NCBI GenBank assembly: GCA_023935145.1
Contig: CM043699.1
Span: forward strand, 67,682,638-67,746,637
Direction of reading: 5' to 3'
DNA length: 64,000 bases
DNA from: Bretschneidera sinensis
Lineage: Eukaryota > Streptophyta > Magnoliopsida > Brassicales > Akaniaceae
Shown here: positions 22,442-33,993 of the stretch, in pieces
Layout: each line of letters starts with the position of its first letter
How positions within the stretch are numbered: the stretch's first letter is position 1
Notes under the pieces: generated by a model
Seen by the model: only the letters and a program-made list of their open reading frames with translations
Databases searched by the model: none
What the model was told of the DNA's origin: nothing
Translations under genes and position numbers: made by a program

Positions 22442-23891
22442 TGATGAGAGTCATAAAATGCATCTAAACAATACTTAATTGTTAGCATTTTAGGGTTGAT
22501 CGAGGTTGGAATTACACTTTTATACCTTAATAACTCTAAAGTGTTATTCTTGAATCGTTGACTTATTTCAGTGCATTTTCAGGTACTTTGAGCTTAAAAA
22601 AAGAGATAAAAAAGCTATTATCATTTTAAACATGAAGCTTCAATGAATACTCGAGTGAGATAATGGTCGCGGAAGAGCCAAGATGAAGAGAAACCAAGAA
22701 AGGAGATTTACTAAATTGCCAGAATTGCATGTACAGATCAATCATTTTGAAAATTAAACTGTATTGATGCAAGAAGAACCAAGAGACAAGCCATATACGC
22801 ATAGAAAAATCCAGAAGTCTATTTTCCAGAGAATTTTACGGCTTATAAAAATGATTTTTCTAGAGAAAGTTATGGCAGTTTTAGTAGACAAAGGTTAGGC
22901 TGTGTGGGATTTCAGCGAGATGTTGGGCTTAAATCCAACATCCCACATTAGTTGGAAAACACATTGCACTCGTGGTATTTCCCTATAAAAGGCCTACTCC
23001 ACTTCAGCTTTGAGGCATCAATCGGAGCTCATCTGAAATCATCAGAGAGTGAATCCAGAGGGCCTTTAGGAGCAATCCAGAGAGCCTTTAGGATGAATCT
23101 GAACTATAATTTTGGAGGGCAAGCTGAGGAATCACCGAAGCTTCCGCTACCAAGGAGGAGATGATCGTTGAGAGGCCGGAAGCAACTCAAGGAAGCATGA
23201 GCTCCATGGCCGGCTAGTCTTCAAGCAAAGCGAAGAGATGAATCCATAGGTGTAGTTGTTCTTATTTTCCTTTATTTGATTCAGTTGTAGTTTGGTATTA
23301 TTTTCATTAAATATTGTTATGTTTTATTCTTTAATTTAATTAATAGATTTCTATTAGTCCAGTGATTGAATGTTTCTTTTCCATATAAGTCTAGTCATGC
23401 TCTTCTTATGTGTATTTGTTTGGGTGTGATTGAGTCCGGTAGATCTCTTTTATAGATTTGTCCATTGCTGCGGTATTGTCATTTCGATATATCGTCGGCT
23501 TTTGATAATTTATAAGTTAGGTCATGTGTGCTTGAAAGTAAAGAATAATTCATATCAATTACATTAGGTTTTATACATGCGCTTTAATTGAATATTTGCC
23601 GATTGCCTGTTTGGGATGTGAAACTTGCAATCGAGATAAAAGCGATTGAATCAAGTTAGGATTAGGGCAACAAACATAAGGAGGATTTCTGAAACCTTGT
23701 TGTTTCTTTATTATACTATCCATCAATTATTTACACAATTTCCATACAATCAACAAATCAGATTTTGTCACTTTAACTTTTATCGTTTGTGTTGAGATTC
23801 ATACATTCTTTTGTAATTAACTTGTTTCCCTATGGAATCGGCACCCCAAAACAGTACTACAAATAACCGCATTATACTTTGGGCGTAATCA
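22442..23891 (+). repeat. 5' LTR of gag-only copy 1
   Basis: 1450 bp. It contains 'ccctataaaaggcc' near 22981 (TATA-like), followed by an 'agagcctttagga' repeated region. It aligns to 27468-28955 except for a 38-bp length difference near 27950-28020. Confidence 0.93.
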
Positions 23892-23896
23892 AATTT

Positions 23897-23914
23897 TGGC
23901 GCCGTTACCGGGGA
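23897..23914 (+). promoter_or_regulatory. tRNA-Asp-type primer binding site
   Basis: TGGCGCCGTTACCGGGGA lies 5 bp inside the 5' LTR. It matches the complement of the 3' end of plant tRNA-Asp with one mismatch (A for G). Copy 2 on the minus strand has the exact form (36004-36021). Confidence 0.88.
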
Positions 23915-24105
23915 AACGCGCTTAAATACAAAGAAGATTGTCAACTTTTGACATGACGGTAGAAGAACTGTAAATAGTTTTTCTTTTCAGCAGTTTGTAA
24001 AGGCGGTAACTTCGTTCCCTCTTTTAGCTTGTTGCATTAATTTTATTTTATTTTATCTTATTCTTCCTTTTTATAGTAATTTTTTTCATTATTCTGTTAC
24101 CTTGA

Positions 24106-25796
24106 ATGCAAAGACATAGAGATGCTTGTAGGCCTGTGCTAGAGTCAGAATTCAATTCATTTCTAAATCCTTTATTTGACAGTCCATCTAATCCCGAAGA
24201 AATGAGTGAACATGAATATCAACCCCCTAGGACCCTTCAGGATTACCTCAACCCTACATGCACAGCCACACCATCATGCATCATATTTCCAGCCAATACT
24301 CGCCCATTAGAGTTTAAAACAGGGATGATACATTTACTCCCTACATTTCATGGCTTGGATAATGAAAACCCATATGTGCACATTAGAGAGTTTGAGGAAG
24401 TAGTCGCGACTTTTCATAGTCAAGATGAAACCGATGACATTGTGAGGCTTAAGTTATTTCCTTTCACTTTGAAGGATAGAGCTAAGAGTTGGCTATACTT
24501 ACTTAGACCACGATCTATTGGGTCGTGGACTGAGATGACTCGGATTTTCTTTAATAAATACTTTCCCCAACATAGAACCAATGTTTTAAAAAGGTAAATC
24601 TCCACCTTTGCACAGAAGGACAGCGAGACTTTGTATCAGTCTTGGGAGAGATTTAAAGAGTTATTGAGTATGTGCCCTCACCATGGGTATGATAGTTGGC
24701 ACTTAGTGAGCTATTTTTATGAGGGACTTACATATAGAAAGCGCCAATTTTTAGAGATGATGTGTAATGATGAGTTTTTAGAGAAAGATCCCGATGAGGC
24801 CATAGAGTACCTCAATGAGCTTACTGAAAAAGCTCACACTTGGACTGGACCTAGTGCTACTGAAAGCACAAATAGGTCACGACCTATAGGGAACCCAAAT
24901 GGTGGTGGAATTTACCATCTTTGGGAAGAGGATAACCTTAAAGCCAAGGTCGAGATGCTCACTAGGGAACTCGATGAGTTAAAGACTAAAAGCTTAAAGC
25001 CAACACACGTAGCTAATAATGCAAAATCTTTTGAACCATGTTTTGTGTGTGGTGGGGTAGATCATCTCGCCCAAGAGTGTCCCACATTTTTTGAGATGAG
25101 AGGGATGTATAAGAAACAATGTAATGCCTTAGGCATGTACAAGAAGCCTTTGACACCTTCTCTGGTACTTATAATCCAGGATGGCGAAATCACCCCAATT
25201 TCAGCTGGAAGTCTAAAAACCAACAGCTTGCACAAACTCCCGCACCATATCATGCACCTGTGTCTTCTAGGAGTTCTTTAGAAGACACTTTACATGCTTT
25301 TATTGAGGCACAGGGTAAGACTAATAAAAGACTTGAATTGTTAATTGTGCAGGTTGTTGAAGAATATAAAGAGATAAAGAGCCAAGTTTCCAAGTTGATG
25401 AGCTACTTGAGTGTGACTGAGAGAGGTAAGTTCCCTTCTCAAGCTCAGTCCACACCCCATGGTCAACACCTAGCACAAAATAATTTGAAGGAGGTGAATG
25501 CCATTGAGACACTGAGGGGTAAGTCATTACGCATCCCATCAACAAAAAAATCATAGGATGTGGATGAAAGCCATCAAGCACAAGCATACATGATTGACTC
25601 ATTCATGGAAAAGGTTCAGCACCTTAATCCATTTGAGTCCACCCTCATCCATGGCTTCACCAAAGCATATATCGAGCTAGAATTTGCCGATATTATTGAT
25701 GACATCCTTGAGGCCCCCCAAAAGCATAGAAGCACCAAATTTGGCAATGAAGCAGTGGCATATGCATTCAACCTATGTTTTTCAAGGAGGGAATAA
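24106..25796 (+). pseudogene. Gag of gag-only element, copy 1
   Basis: The N-terminal part carries 'RTLQDYLNPTCTATPSCIIF' and 'LLPTFHGLDNENPYVHIREF'. The Retrotrans_gag core follows: 'LKLFPFTLKDRAKSWLYLL' and 'FNKYFPQHRTNVLKR'. An in-frame TAA (24595-24597) comes next, then 'ISTFAQKDSETLYQSWERFK' and so on. A coiled-coil-like 'NLKAKVEMLTRELDELKTKS' precedes the CCHC knuckle 'CFVCGGVDHLAQEC' (25039-25080). A frameshift near 25160 breaks the next part, which resumes at 25260 and ends '...NLCFSRRE' with a stop at 25796. Copy 2 has the same TAA and the same final stop. The role would be capsid assembly and RNA binding. Confidence 0.88.
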
Positions 25797-27467
25797 GAGC
25801 GTCTGGCTGAAGACGTAAAACTTAGCACTCATGAGAGGCAGCCCACAACATATCCTTTTATTTTTATTGTTTTTCAAATTTCTTTTTTCTCTTGTTTATT
25901 ATTATTATCTTACTGTTTTCTAGTTTTACTTTCACATTTCTTTTTCAAGGACAAAAATACGAAGCAGTTCAAATGGTGGAGCACAATTTTCAGCTTCTGT
26001 GCACCTTTGGCTACAAGGGGCCCTTTACTCTTTCTTTTACATTGAGGTCAATGTAATTTTTAAGTTGGGGGTGGAGGAAACGCATCTCTTTGTTTCTATT
26101 TTCTTTATTTCCATACATTTTTCTTTTTCCATTGAACTGCTTGGTGTCATTTTCCCTCTCTTTTTGTTTTAAGCATGCTTTGTGGTTGCCTTGGAGTTAA
26201 TTCACATGTCAATGATATAAACTTAATTGAGATAGCAGATAGCAATTAGAAGGAGTTAAATTTAGTTTCGGTTTGAAATTAATTTAAATATCAATCTTCA
26301 TTTGGTTTGAGACTCTAGTTTGTGGTAAGATTGTATGATTAGTCTATAACATCTAGAGAAATTTTATGTGTGATTGTTTTATGAATACTTTTGCGGTCTT
26401 GACAAGCTCTAGAACTTACTTGATAATCACTTTAGGCGAATTCCTAGGATGCACACTACTTAGGATATGATATAGGCCATTTTTGAACCGTTTGAGCCTT
26501 CTAAACTTACCATTGCTATATTTATCACTAATCACCCATTTGAGCCTTTTTCTTGAAAAGAAAATTTGAACCTTGTTTCTTTCGATAAACCATTTACTTA
26601 CCTTTATGAGCCTAAAAATATTTTATCCTTACCTTTCTTTTAAAAGAACTTAGTTATACACATTTGTTGAGAAGCACTCAAGAGAAGAAAGGATGAAAGT
26701 ATGAAAAAAAAATTTACCATAGCCCAAATACATTAAAGGAGATAAGTTGGGGGGTTGTGGAAAAGAGAAAAAAAAGAAAAAGGAGGTGAATTGTCTTATG
26801 CCAAAATACAAAAGAAAAGAAAAAAAAAGTGAATTATGGCAAAGAAAGAAGAAAAGAAAAGTAAAGTGGTGATCTATTGAGAGATATGATCTTATAAAAA
26901 TGGTTGAAAGAGTTGGGTGTTGAAGTAAGGTTATCTAGTACTTAAAGAATTATGTTCAAAACTAAGAGATTAAGTTCTTTTACTTGTTGAATCCTTCCCG
27001 TTCCTTCTTAACCTTTACCTTAGCCTAACGTTACAAGCTTAGTAAAGACCTATTGATCCAATGTAGTGTGATTTTTTCTACAATAGTGGAGAGTGGTTTG
27101 AAATGTAAGCATATGGAGCTTGTTTTTGTGATTGACATCACGAAATTTATCATGTTTTAGAGGCCAAGACTTGTATTCACGAATCTTATGCATAAAATCA
27201 TCCGAGTGTTTGGACTAATGGTTTGTGGTAAGATGGATGTTAAGAGTCAATAACGATTTTAAGATTGACGTTTGGATTACTTTTGGACTTAGGTGAAATT
27301 TAATGATTCTATGTGCCGTATGTTATGTGCAATTTTTGAGACAAAAAGTGAATTACTCTTAGTTCAACACTAGCATTGCTTTACTTTGTTTTTAATTCCT
27401 ACCATAGAATTCATCTCTTACTTTCGCTTCAATTGCTAGGGACTAGCAATAAGCTAGTTGGGGGTTG
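25797..27467 (+). other. Non-coding 3' region of gag-only copy 1
   Basis: No coding frame is supported, and protease, RT and integrase motifs are absent in all frames I read. It contains purine-rich tracts: 'taagttgggggtggagga' at 26061, 'gataagttggggggttg' at 26741 and 'gctagttgggggttg' at 27453, the last abutting the 3' LTR as the expected polypurine tract. A purine-rich, nearly G/A-only block lies at 26755-26870. Confidence 0.8.
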
Positions 27468-28955
27468 TGATGAGAGTCATAAAATGCATCTAAACAATAC
27501 TTAATTGTTAGCATTTTAGGGTTGATCGAGGTTGGAATTACACTTTTATACCTTAATAACTCTAAAGTGTTATTCTTGAATCGTTGACTTATTTTAGTGC
27601 ATTTTCAGGTACTTTGAGCTTAAAAAAAGAGATGGAAAAGCTATTATCATTTTAAACATGAAGCTTCAATGAATACTCGAGTGAGATAATGGTCGCGAAA
27701 GAGCCAAGATGAAGAGAAACCAAGAAAGGAGATTTACTAAATTGCCAGAATTTCATGTACAGATCAATCATCTTTGAAAATTAAACTATATTGATGCAAG
27801 AAGAACCAGGAAATGCACCATATATGCTTAGAAAGATCCGGAAGTCTATTTTCTAGAGAATTTTATGGCTTGTAAAAATGATTTTTTTAGAGAAAGTTAT
27901 GGCAGTTTTAGTAGACAAAGATCAGGCTGTGCGGGATTTCAGTGTGATTTTGGGCTTAAATCCCACATCCCACATTAGTTGGAAAACACATTTCTATATC
28001 CCACATCCCACATCAGATTGGAAACACATTGCACTCATGGTATTTCCCTATAAAAAGCCTACTCCACTTCAGCTTTGAGGCATCAATCAGAGCTCATCTG
28101 AAATTATCAGAGAGTGAATCCGGAGGGCCTTTAGGAGCAATCCAGAGGGCCTTTAGGACGAATCCGAAGTATAATTTTGGAGGGCAAGCTGAGGAATCGC
28201 CGAAGCTTCAGCTACCAAGGAGGAGATGATCGTTAAGAGGCCGGAGGCAACTCAAGAAAGCATGAGCTCCATGGCCGGCTAGTCTCCAAGCAAAGCGAAG
28301 GGATGAATCCCTAGGTGTAGTTGTTCTTATTTTCCTTTATTTGATTCAGTTGTAGTTTGGTATTATTTTCATTAAATATTGTTATGTTTTATTATTTAAT
28401 TTAATTAATAGATTTTTATTAGTTCGGTGATTGCATGCTTCTTTTTCATATAAGTCTAGTCATGCTCTTCTTATGTGTATTTGTTTGGGTGTGATTGAGT
28501 CTGGTAGATCTCTTTTATAGATTTGTCCATTGCTGCGGTATTATCATTTAGATATATCATCATCTTTTGATAATTTATAAGTTAGGTCATGTGTGCTTGA
28601 AAGTAAAGAATAATTCATATAAATTACATTAGGTTTTATACATGCGCTTTAATTGAATATTTGCCGATTGCCTGTTTTGGATGTGAAACTTGCAATCGAG
28701 ATAAAAACAGCTGAATCAAGTTAGGATTAGGGCAACGAACCTAGAGAGGATTTTCAGAACCTCATTGTTTCTTTATTATACTATACATCAATTATTTACA
28801 CAATTTCCATACAATTAACAAATCAGATTTTGTCACTTTAACTTTTATTGTTTGTGTTGAGATTCATACCTTATTTTGTAATTAACTTGTTTCCCTGTGG
28901 AATCGACACCCCAAAACTGTACTACAACTACCGCGTTATGTTTTGGGTGTAATAA
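27468..28955 (+). repeat. 3' LTR of gag-only copy 1
   Basis: 1488 bp, starting TGATGAGAGTC and ending GTAATAA. The 38 bp extra compared with the 5' LTR is a local duplication near 27955-28025, where 'cccacatcccacat' phrases are repeated. Confidence 0.93.
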
Positions 28956-29410
28956 AGTATAAAGTTCCCAGATGAACAATTGGCTGTTATTTTGTTAAAT
29001 TCTCTTCCTGATTATTTTGAAAGTTTAATTAATGCAATTGAATATGGAAGAGATACACTAACCAAGGAAATCGTGATTAATGCTATAAAGGCTCATGATT
29101 TCAAAGCCAAGATGAGGGAAGCATCAAGTGGAGAAGAGTTGTTCATTAGAGGAAGGCCAGTAACTCGGAATGGCAGTAGCATTCATGGCAACTACCAGGA
29201 GAAATCAAGAGGTAGAGGGCAGAACCATGAGAGATCACATTCCAAATCGAAGTTTGGAGGGGAGCGATGCTTCTACTGCAATAAGGAGGGTCACTTCAAG
29301 AAAGATTGCAAGAAGTAGATGTGGGATGAGAGAGGAGGAAGCCATACCAAGAATGGAGAGGCTTCAGTTGCCAAGGGAGAACAACAAGATGATATTCTTA
29401 CTGGGTGCTC
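28956..29410 (+). pseudogene. Copia element B gag, C-terminal part
   Basis: It continues gag after the nested element: 'KYKVPDEQLAVILLNSLPDY' and 'FESLINAIEYGRD', then a basic stretch and an intact zinc knuckle 'CFYCNKEGHFKKDC' (about 29269-29310), which binds genomic RNA. A TAG follows at 29316-29318, then 'RGGSHTKNGEASVAKGEQQD' leads into protease. This is the segment that element A has deleted, so the two copies complement each other for comparison. Confidence 0.9.
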
Positions 29411-30748
29411 AAATGTGAGCAGGAGGCAAGGCAGCGAGAAATGGATCTTTGATACCGGGTGCACTTATCGCATGTGCCCTCACAAGGATTGGTTCATGAA
29501 TTTCAAGAAAATCAATGATGGGAGGTTTTTCTTGGGGAATGACACTTCTTGCCAACTGAGGGGGATAAGAGACATCCAGTTGAGGATGTTTAATGAAGTC
29601 ACAAGGCTGTTGCGAAATGTGAGGTATCTTTCGGATTTGAAGAGGAATTTGATCTCACTGGGGTAGCTGGATTCCATGGGGTACTCATACAAAGCAGAGG
29701 GAGGAAAGATCAAGGTGACCAAGGGATCTTTGATAGTGATCAATGCAGCAATAAAAGATGGACTCTATGAGATGATAGGAGAGACAAAAATCAAGGATCA
29801 AGAAGCAAGGTTGATGGCTGAGATGGATAAGGCAACCCTTTGGTACACTCGCTTGGGACATATGAGAGAAAAGGGCCTGCAAGTTCTTAGCAGGAATGGT
29901 CTACTTGGTGGTGACAAAGTAGAGAAATTGGATTTCTACGAGTGTTGCGTTCTTGGGAAGCAACACCGGGCCAACTTCAACACCGAAGTGCACAAGTCTA
30001 AGGGCATTTTTGACTACATTCATTCGGACCTTTGGAGACCAGCAAGAACACCAACACAGGGAGGTAACTTTTACTTTCTGTCTTTAATTGATGATTATTG
30101 AAGAAAGGTTTGGGTTTATTTGCTTAAAAATAAATCAGATGCTTTGAATAAATTTGTGGTGTGAAAAATTTGTTGGAGACTCAAACAGGTAAAGTAGTTA
30201 AGGCTTTACGAACCGATAATGGCTTAGAATTTTGCAATAAAGATTTTGATAAATTCTGTGAGTTAAATGGAATTCTAAGACATAAAACGATTGTAAAAAC
30301 ACCTCAGCAAAATGGAGTTGCTAAGAGGATGAATAGGACTCTTGTGGAAAAGGTTAGGTGCATGTTAATAAGATCCGGATTACCAAAATATTTTTGGGGG
30401 GAAGCTGTGTCTACTGCTGCATACTTGGTAAATAGATCACCCTATAGAGCTTTAGAGCTCAAGACTCCTATGGAGATGTGGAGTGAAAAACCCTCTGAGT
30501 TGAGCAACCTTAGGACTTTTTAGTGTGCTGCATTTGCACATCAAAAGGATGATAAACTTATCCCGAGGTCTAGAAAATGTGTATTTTTAGGGTATGATGA
30601 TGGGGTTAAGGGGTATAGGTTGTGGTCCTTAGAACCAAAAGGAATGAAACTCATAATAAGTAGGGATGTTATTTTTAATGAATTATTATTTCCCTATTTG
30701 GAGAAAACTAACCTTGCAGGGGCTAGTGAGCAAGCCAGTCCATAATTT
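29411..30748 (+). pseudogene. Copia element B protease and integrase
   Basis: The protease active-site motif is intact: 'EKWIFDTGCTYRMCPH' (about 29437-29485). A TAG at 29664 replaces the CAG seen in A. The GAG-pre-integrase region ('YTRLGHMREKGLQVL', 'CCVLGKQHR') is followed by the integrase core with D in 'IHSDLW' (about 30027) and D in 'RTDNGLEF' (about 30212). The catalytic glutamate of 'VAERMN' is lysine here ('VAKRMN', about 30322-30339). A stop at 30098, a frame change near 30165 and a stop at 30521 also interrupt it. The DDE change alone would abolish strand transfer. Confidence 0.92.
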
Positions 30749-31992
30749 GTGGAGCATCGCATCAAGAAAAATCCAGTTCAGGTAGAGCAAGGAAGTCAAA
30801 AGAGTTCAGAGCAGGTAGAGCCCATTGATGAAGGCCAAGCTCAGCGCACTCAAGAGGAGGCTGAACTAGAAGAGGTTGATGCAGCAAGTCAGAATGATTA
30901 CCAGCTCACAAGGGATCGGGAAAGGAGGGTGGTCAGACCACCTTTGAGATATGGGTTTGCGGATGCTAATGTAGCTGCTCCTTGGACAGAAGGAGAGGCT
31001 AAACCAGAAACTTACATGAATGCCATGGAATGTAAGGAGTCGCCAAAGTGGCAGCTAGCTATGGAGGAAAAAATGGATTCTTTGAGGAAGAACAACTCTT
31101 GGGAATTGGTGCCCAAACCAGAAAAATAGAGAGTTGTGGATTGTAGGTGGATCTACAAGATCAATGAAGGAAACACTCTAGGGGATGAAGTTCAGTATAA
31201 AGCTAGGCTGGTGGCGAAGGGGTTCACACAAAGAGAAGGCATGGATTTCACCTAAATATTCTCACCGGTTGTGAAATACAAGACGATATGGATAGTATTG
31301 GCTATGGTGGTCTAATTTGATTGGGAGATCGAGCAAATGGATGTGAAGACAGCGTTCTTACATGGAGAGCTTGATGAGACCATCTACATAAGGTAACCAG
31401 AAGGCTATGAGGAAGGAAGGAAGGGAGAGTTGGTGTGCAAATTGAAGAAATCGCTCTATGGCCTGAAGCAATCACCTCGACAATGGAATAAGAGGTTCGA
31501 TTCCTTTGTAACCAGCCTGGGTTTCATGAGGAGCTACTATGATTCGTGCTTGTATTACAAGGGGCATAAGGTGGAGGAAGTGATGATCATCCTCATTTAT
31601 GTCGATGATATGCTGTTGGTTGGGAACAACAGGGAGAGGATAGAAGAATTGAAGTCTCAACTCGGTTCAAAGTTTGAGATGAAGGATCTTGGCCATGCAC
31701 AGAAGATCCTTGGGATGAATATAATCCAGGAAAGGGAGAGAAATATATTAAAGATTTCTCAGACTTCCTACATAGAGGAGATGATATCTAAGTTCTCTAT
31801 GGAAGATAACAAACCAGTGAAGGTTCCCCTTCCTGGTCATTTCAAGTTTTCCAGTGATCAATGTCCGAGATCGGAGGCGGAGAAGAAGCAAATGGAAAAG
31901 GTCCCTTACTCTAGTGCGGTTGGTTCAGTTATGTTCACCATGGTGAGCACTAGACCTGATATTGCTCATGTAATAAGTGTCCTCAGTAGGTT
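30749..31992 (+). pseudogene. Copia element B reverse transcriptase
   Basis: The linker to RT ends with 'RRVVRPPLRYGFADANV' (about 30930). RT motifs follow in order: 'SWELVPKPEK', 'YKARLVAKGFTQREGMDF', 'QMDVKTAFLHGELDETIY' (first catalytic aspartate, about 31335), 'CKLKKSLYGLKQSPRQWNKR' and 'ILIYVDDMLLVGNN' (YVDD, about 31591-31632). The C-terminal 'GSVMFTMVSTRPDIAH' and 'VISVLSRF' complete the domain. Stops at 31126, 31253, 31314 and 31394 break the frame. The gag-only element on the minus strand entered at the aggtt site directly after 'LSRF'; the next codons are at 37320. Confidence 0.94.
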
Positions 31993-32591
31993 TGATTACA
32001 CCCAAAACAGTAACGCGGTTGTTGTAGCACGACTTTGGGGTATCGATTCCACAGGGAAACAAGTTAACTATAAAGAAAGATGTAAACCTTAATATGAGAC
32101 GATATAATCAAAATAAGTAAAGAATCTGAAATTAATGATGAAGTAATTGTGTAGGTTGTAAAATATGATAGATGGACAACAAGGATCCAGGAATCCTTCC
32201 TAAGTTCGTTGCCCTAATCCTAACTTGATTCAGTTGTTTTTATCTCGATTGCACGTTTCACATCACAAACACGCAATCGGCAAATATTTAATGAGAACAT
32301 GTATAAACCCTAATATGATCGCAATGAAATACTTCTTATTTTCGATTCATGCACATATGATCTATCCTATAGGTTTATCGGACTCAATTATATCCAATAA
32401 TCTTGACATAAGAGAAGCATGACTAAAGTTATATCAAGGAAAAAAAGATACAATCATCGGAATAGATAAAATCTTATAATTAGATAAAGAATTAAATCAT
32501 GACAATGTTTGACAATAAATTCTTATTACAACTGAACCAAATAAGGGTAGATAGGGACAACTACACCTAGGGATTCATCCTTTCGCCTTGC
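31993..32591 (-). repeat. Truncated 3' LTR of gag-only copy 2
   Basis: Only the U5-side 599 bp remain ('tgattacacccaaaacag' to 'cctttcgccttgc'). The full LTR at 36027 continues past this point for about 700 bp. The next bases at 32592 ('attgttattgactct') match internal sequence that in copy 1 lies near 27240-27255. Confidence 0.9.
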
Positions 32592-33993
32592 AATTGTTAT
32601 TGACTCTTAAAATCCATCTTACCACAATCCAATAATTCGTACACTCGGATGATTTTATGCATCACATTCATGAATACAAGTCTTGGTCTCTAAAAACATA
32701 ACAAATTGTGTGACATCAATCACATAAACAAACTCCATAGGCTTACTTTTCAAACCACTCTCCACTATTGTAGAAAAATCACATTACATTGGATCAATAG
32801 GTCTTTAATAAGCTTGTAATGTTAGGCTAAGGTAAAGGTTCAGAAAGGATGGGAAGGATTTACAAGTAAAAGAACTCAATCTCTTAGCTTTAAACATAAC
32901 CACTTTTAAGCACTAGATAACCTTACTTCAACACCCAACTTTTTCAACCATTTTTCGAGCATTTTTCTCAAATCACCACTTTTCTTTTATTTTCTTCTTT
33001 CTTTGCCATAATTCACTTTTCTTTTTCTTTTGTATTTTAGACTAAGACCATTCACCTCTTTTTTTTCTTTTTCTTTTCCATAACCCCCAACTTATCTCCT
33101 TTAATGTACTTGGGTCCATCCTTACTCCTCTTGAGTGCTTCTCAACAAATGTGTATGATAAGTTCTTTTAAAAGGAAGGTAAGGATAAAATATTTTAGGC
33201 TCATAAAGGTGAGTAAATGGGCTATTGAAAGAAACAAGGCTCAAATTCTTTTTCAAGAAAAAGGCTCAAATGGGTGACTAGTGATAGATAAAGCAAGGAT
33301 AAGTTCGAAAGGCTCAAACGGTCCAAAAAAATGGCCTATATCATATCCTAAGTAATGTGCATTCTAGGAATTCACCTCAAGTGGTTATCAAATAAGTTCT
33401 AGAGCTTGTCGAGCCTGCAAAAGTATTCACAAAGCAATCACACATAAAACTTCTCTAAATGTTTTTAGACTAATCATACAATCTTACCACAAACTAGAGT
33501 CTCAAACCAAATCAAGATTGACACTTAATTTATTCTCAAAACAAAACAAAATTTAACTTCTTCTAAATGTTGTATGCTATCTCAATTAAGCTCATATCAT
33601 TGATATGTGAATTAAATCCAAGGCTAACACAAAGCATGCTAAAAAAAAAAAAAAAAGGGAGAACGACACTAAGCAGTTCAATTGAAAAAAAAATGTATGG
33701 AAATAAAGAATATGGAAACAAAGAAATGAGTTTCCTCCACCCCCAACTTAAAAATTGCACTGACCTCAATGTAAAAGAAAGAGTAAAGGAAACTCTCTTT
33801 GTAGCCAAAGGTGCACAGAAGCTGAAAATTGTGCTCCACCATTTGAACTGCTTTGTATATTTGTCCCTGAAAAAGAAATATAAAGTTAATACTGGAAAAC
33901 AGAAAAAAAAAAATACGAACAATAAAAGTAAAAAGGATAAGCTGTGGGGTGTTTCCCATGAGCGCTAAGTTTTACGTCTTCAGCCAGACACTC

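Larger units (their letters stand above)
22442..28955 (+). mobile_element. Gag-only LTR element (TR-GAG-like), copy 1
   Basis: This 6514-bp element has LTRs at 22442-23891 and 27468-28955 and is flanked by perfect agtat duplications (22437-22441 and 28956-28960) inside element B's gag. The LTR starts TGATGAGAGTC and ends GTAATCA at 5' (GTAATAA at 3'). A tRNA-Asp-type primer site follows the 5' LTR. The only coding region is a gag with a zinc knuckle (24106-25796). The 1.67 kb after it has no protease, RT or integrase. This matches the class called TR-GAG, non-autonomous LTR elements that encode only gag. It presumably moves with enzymes from other elements. Confidence 0.93.

Noticed and set aside
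33563..33968. Long frames on both strands around an A/G-rich stretch
   Set aside because: They are low-complexity frames in the 3' region of the gag-only element; the aligned region of copy 1 does not keep them.
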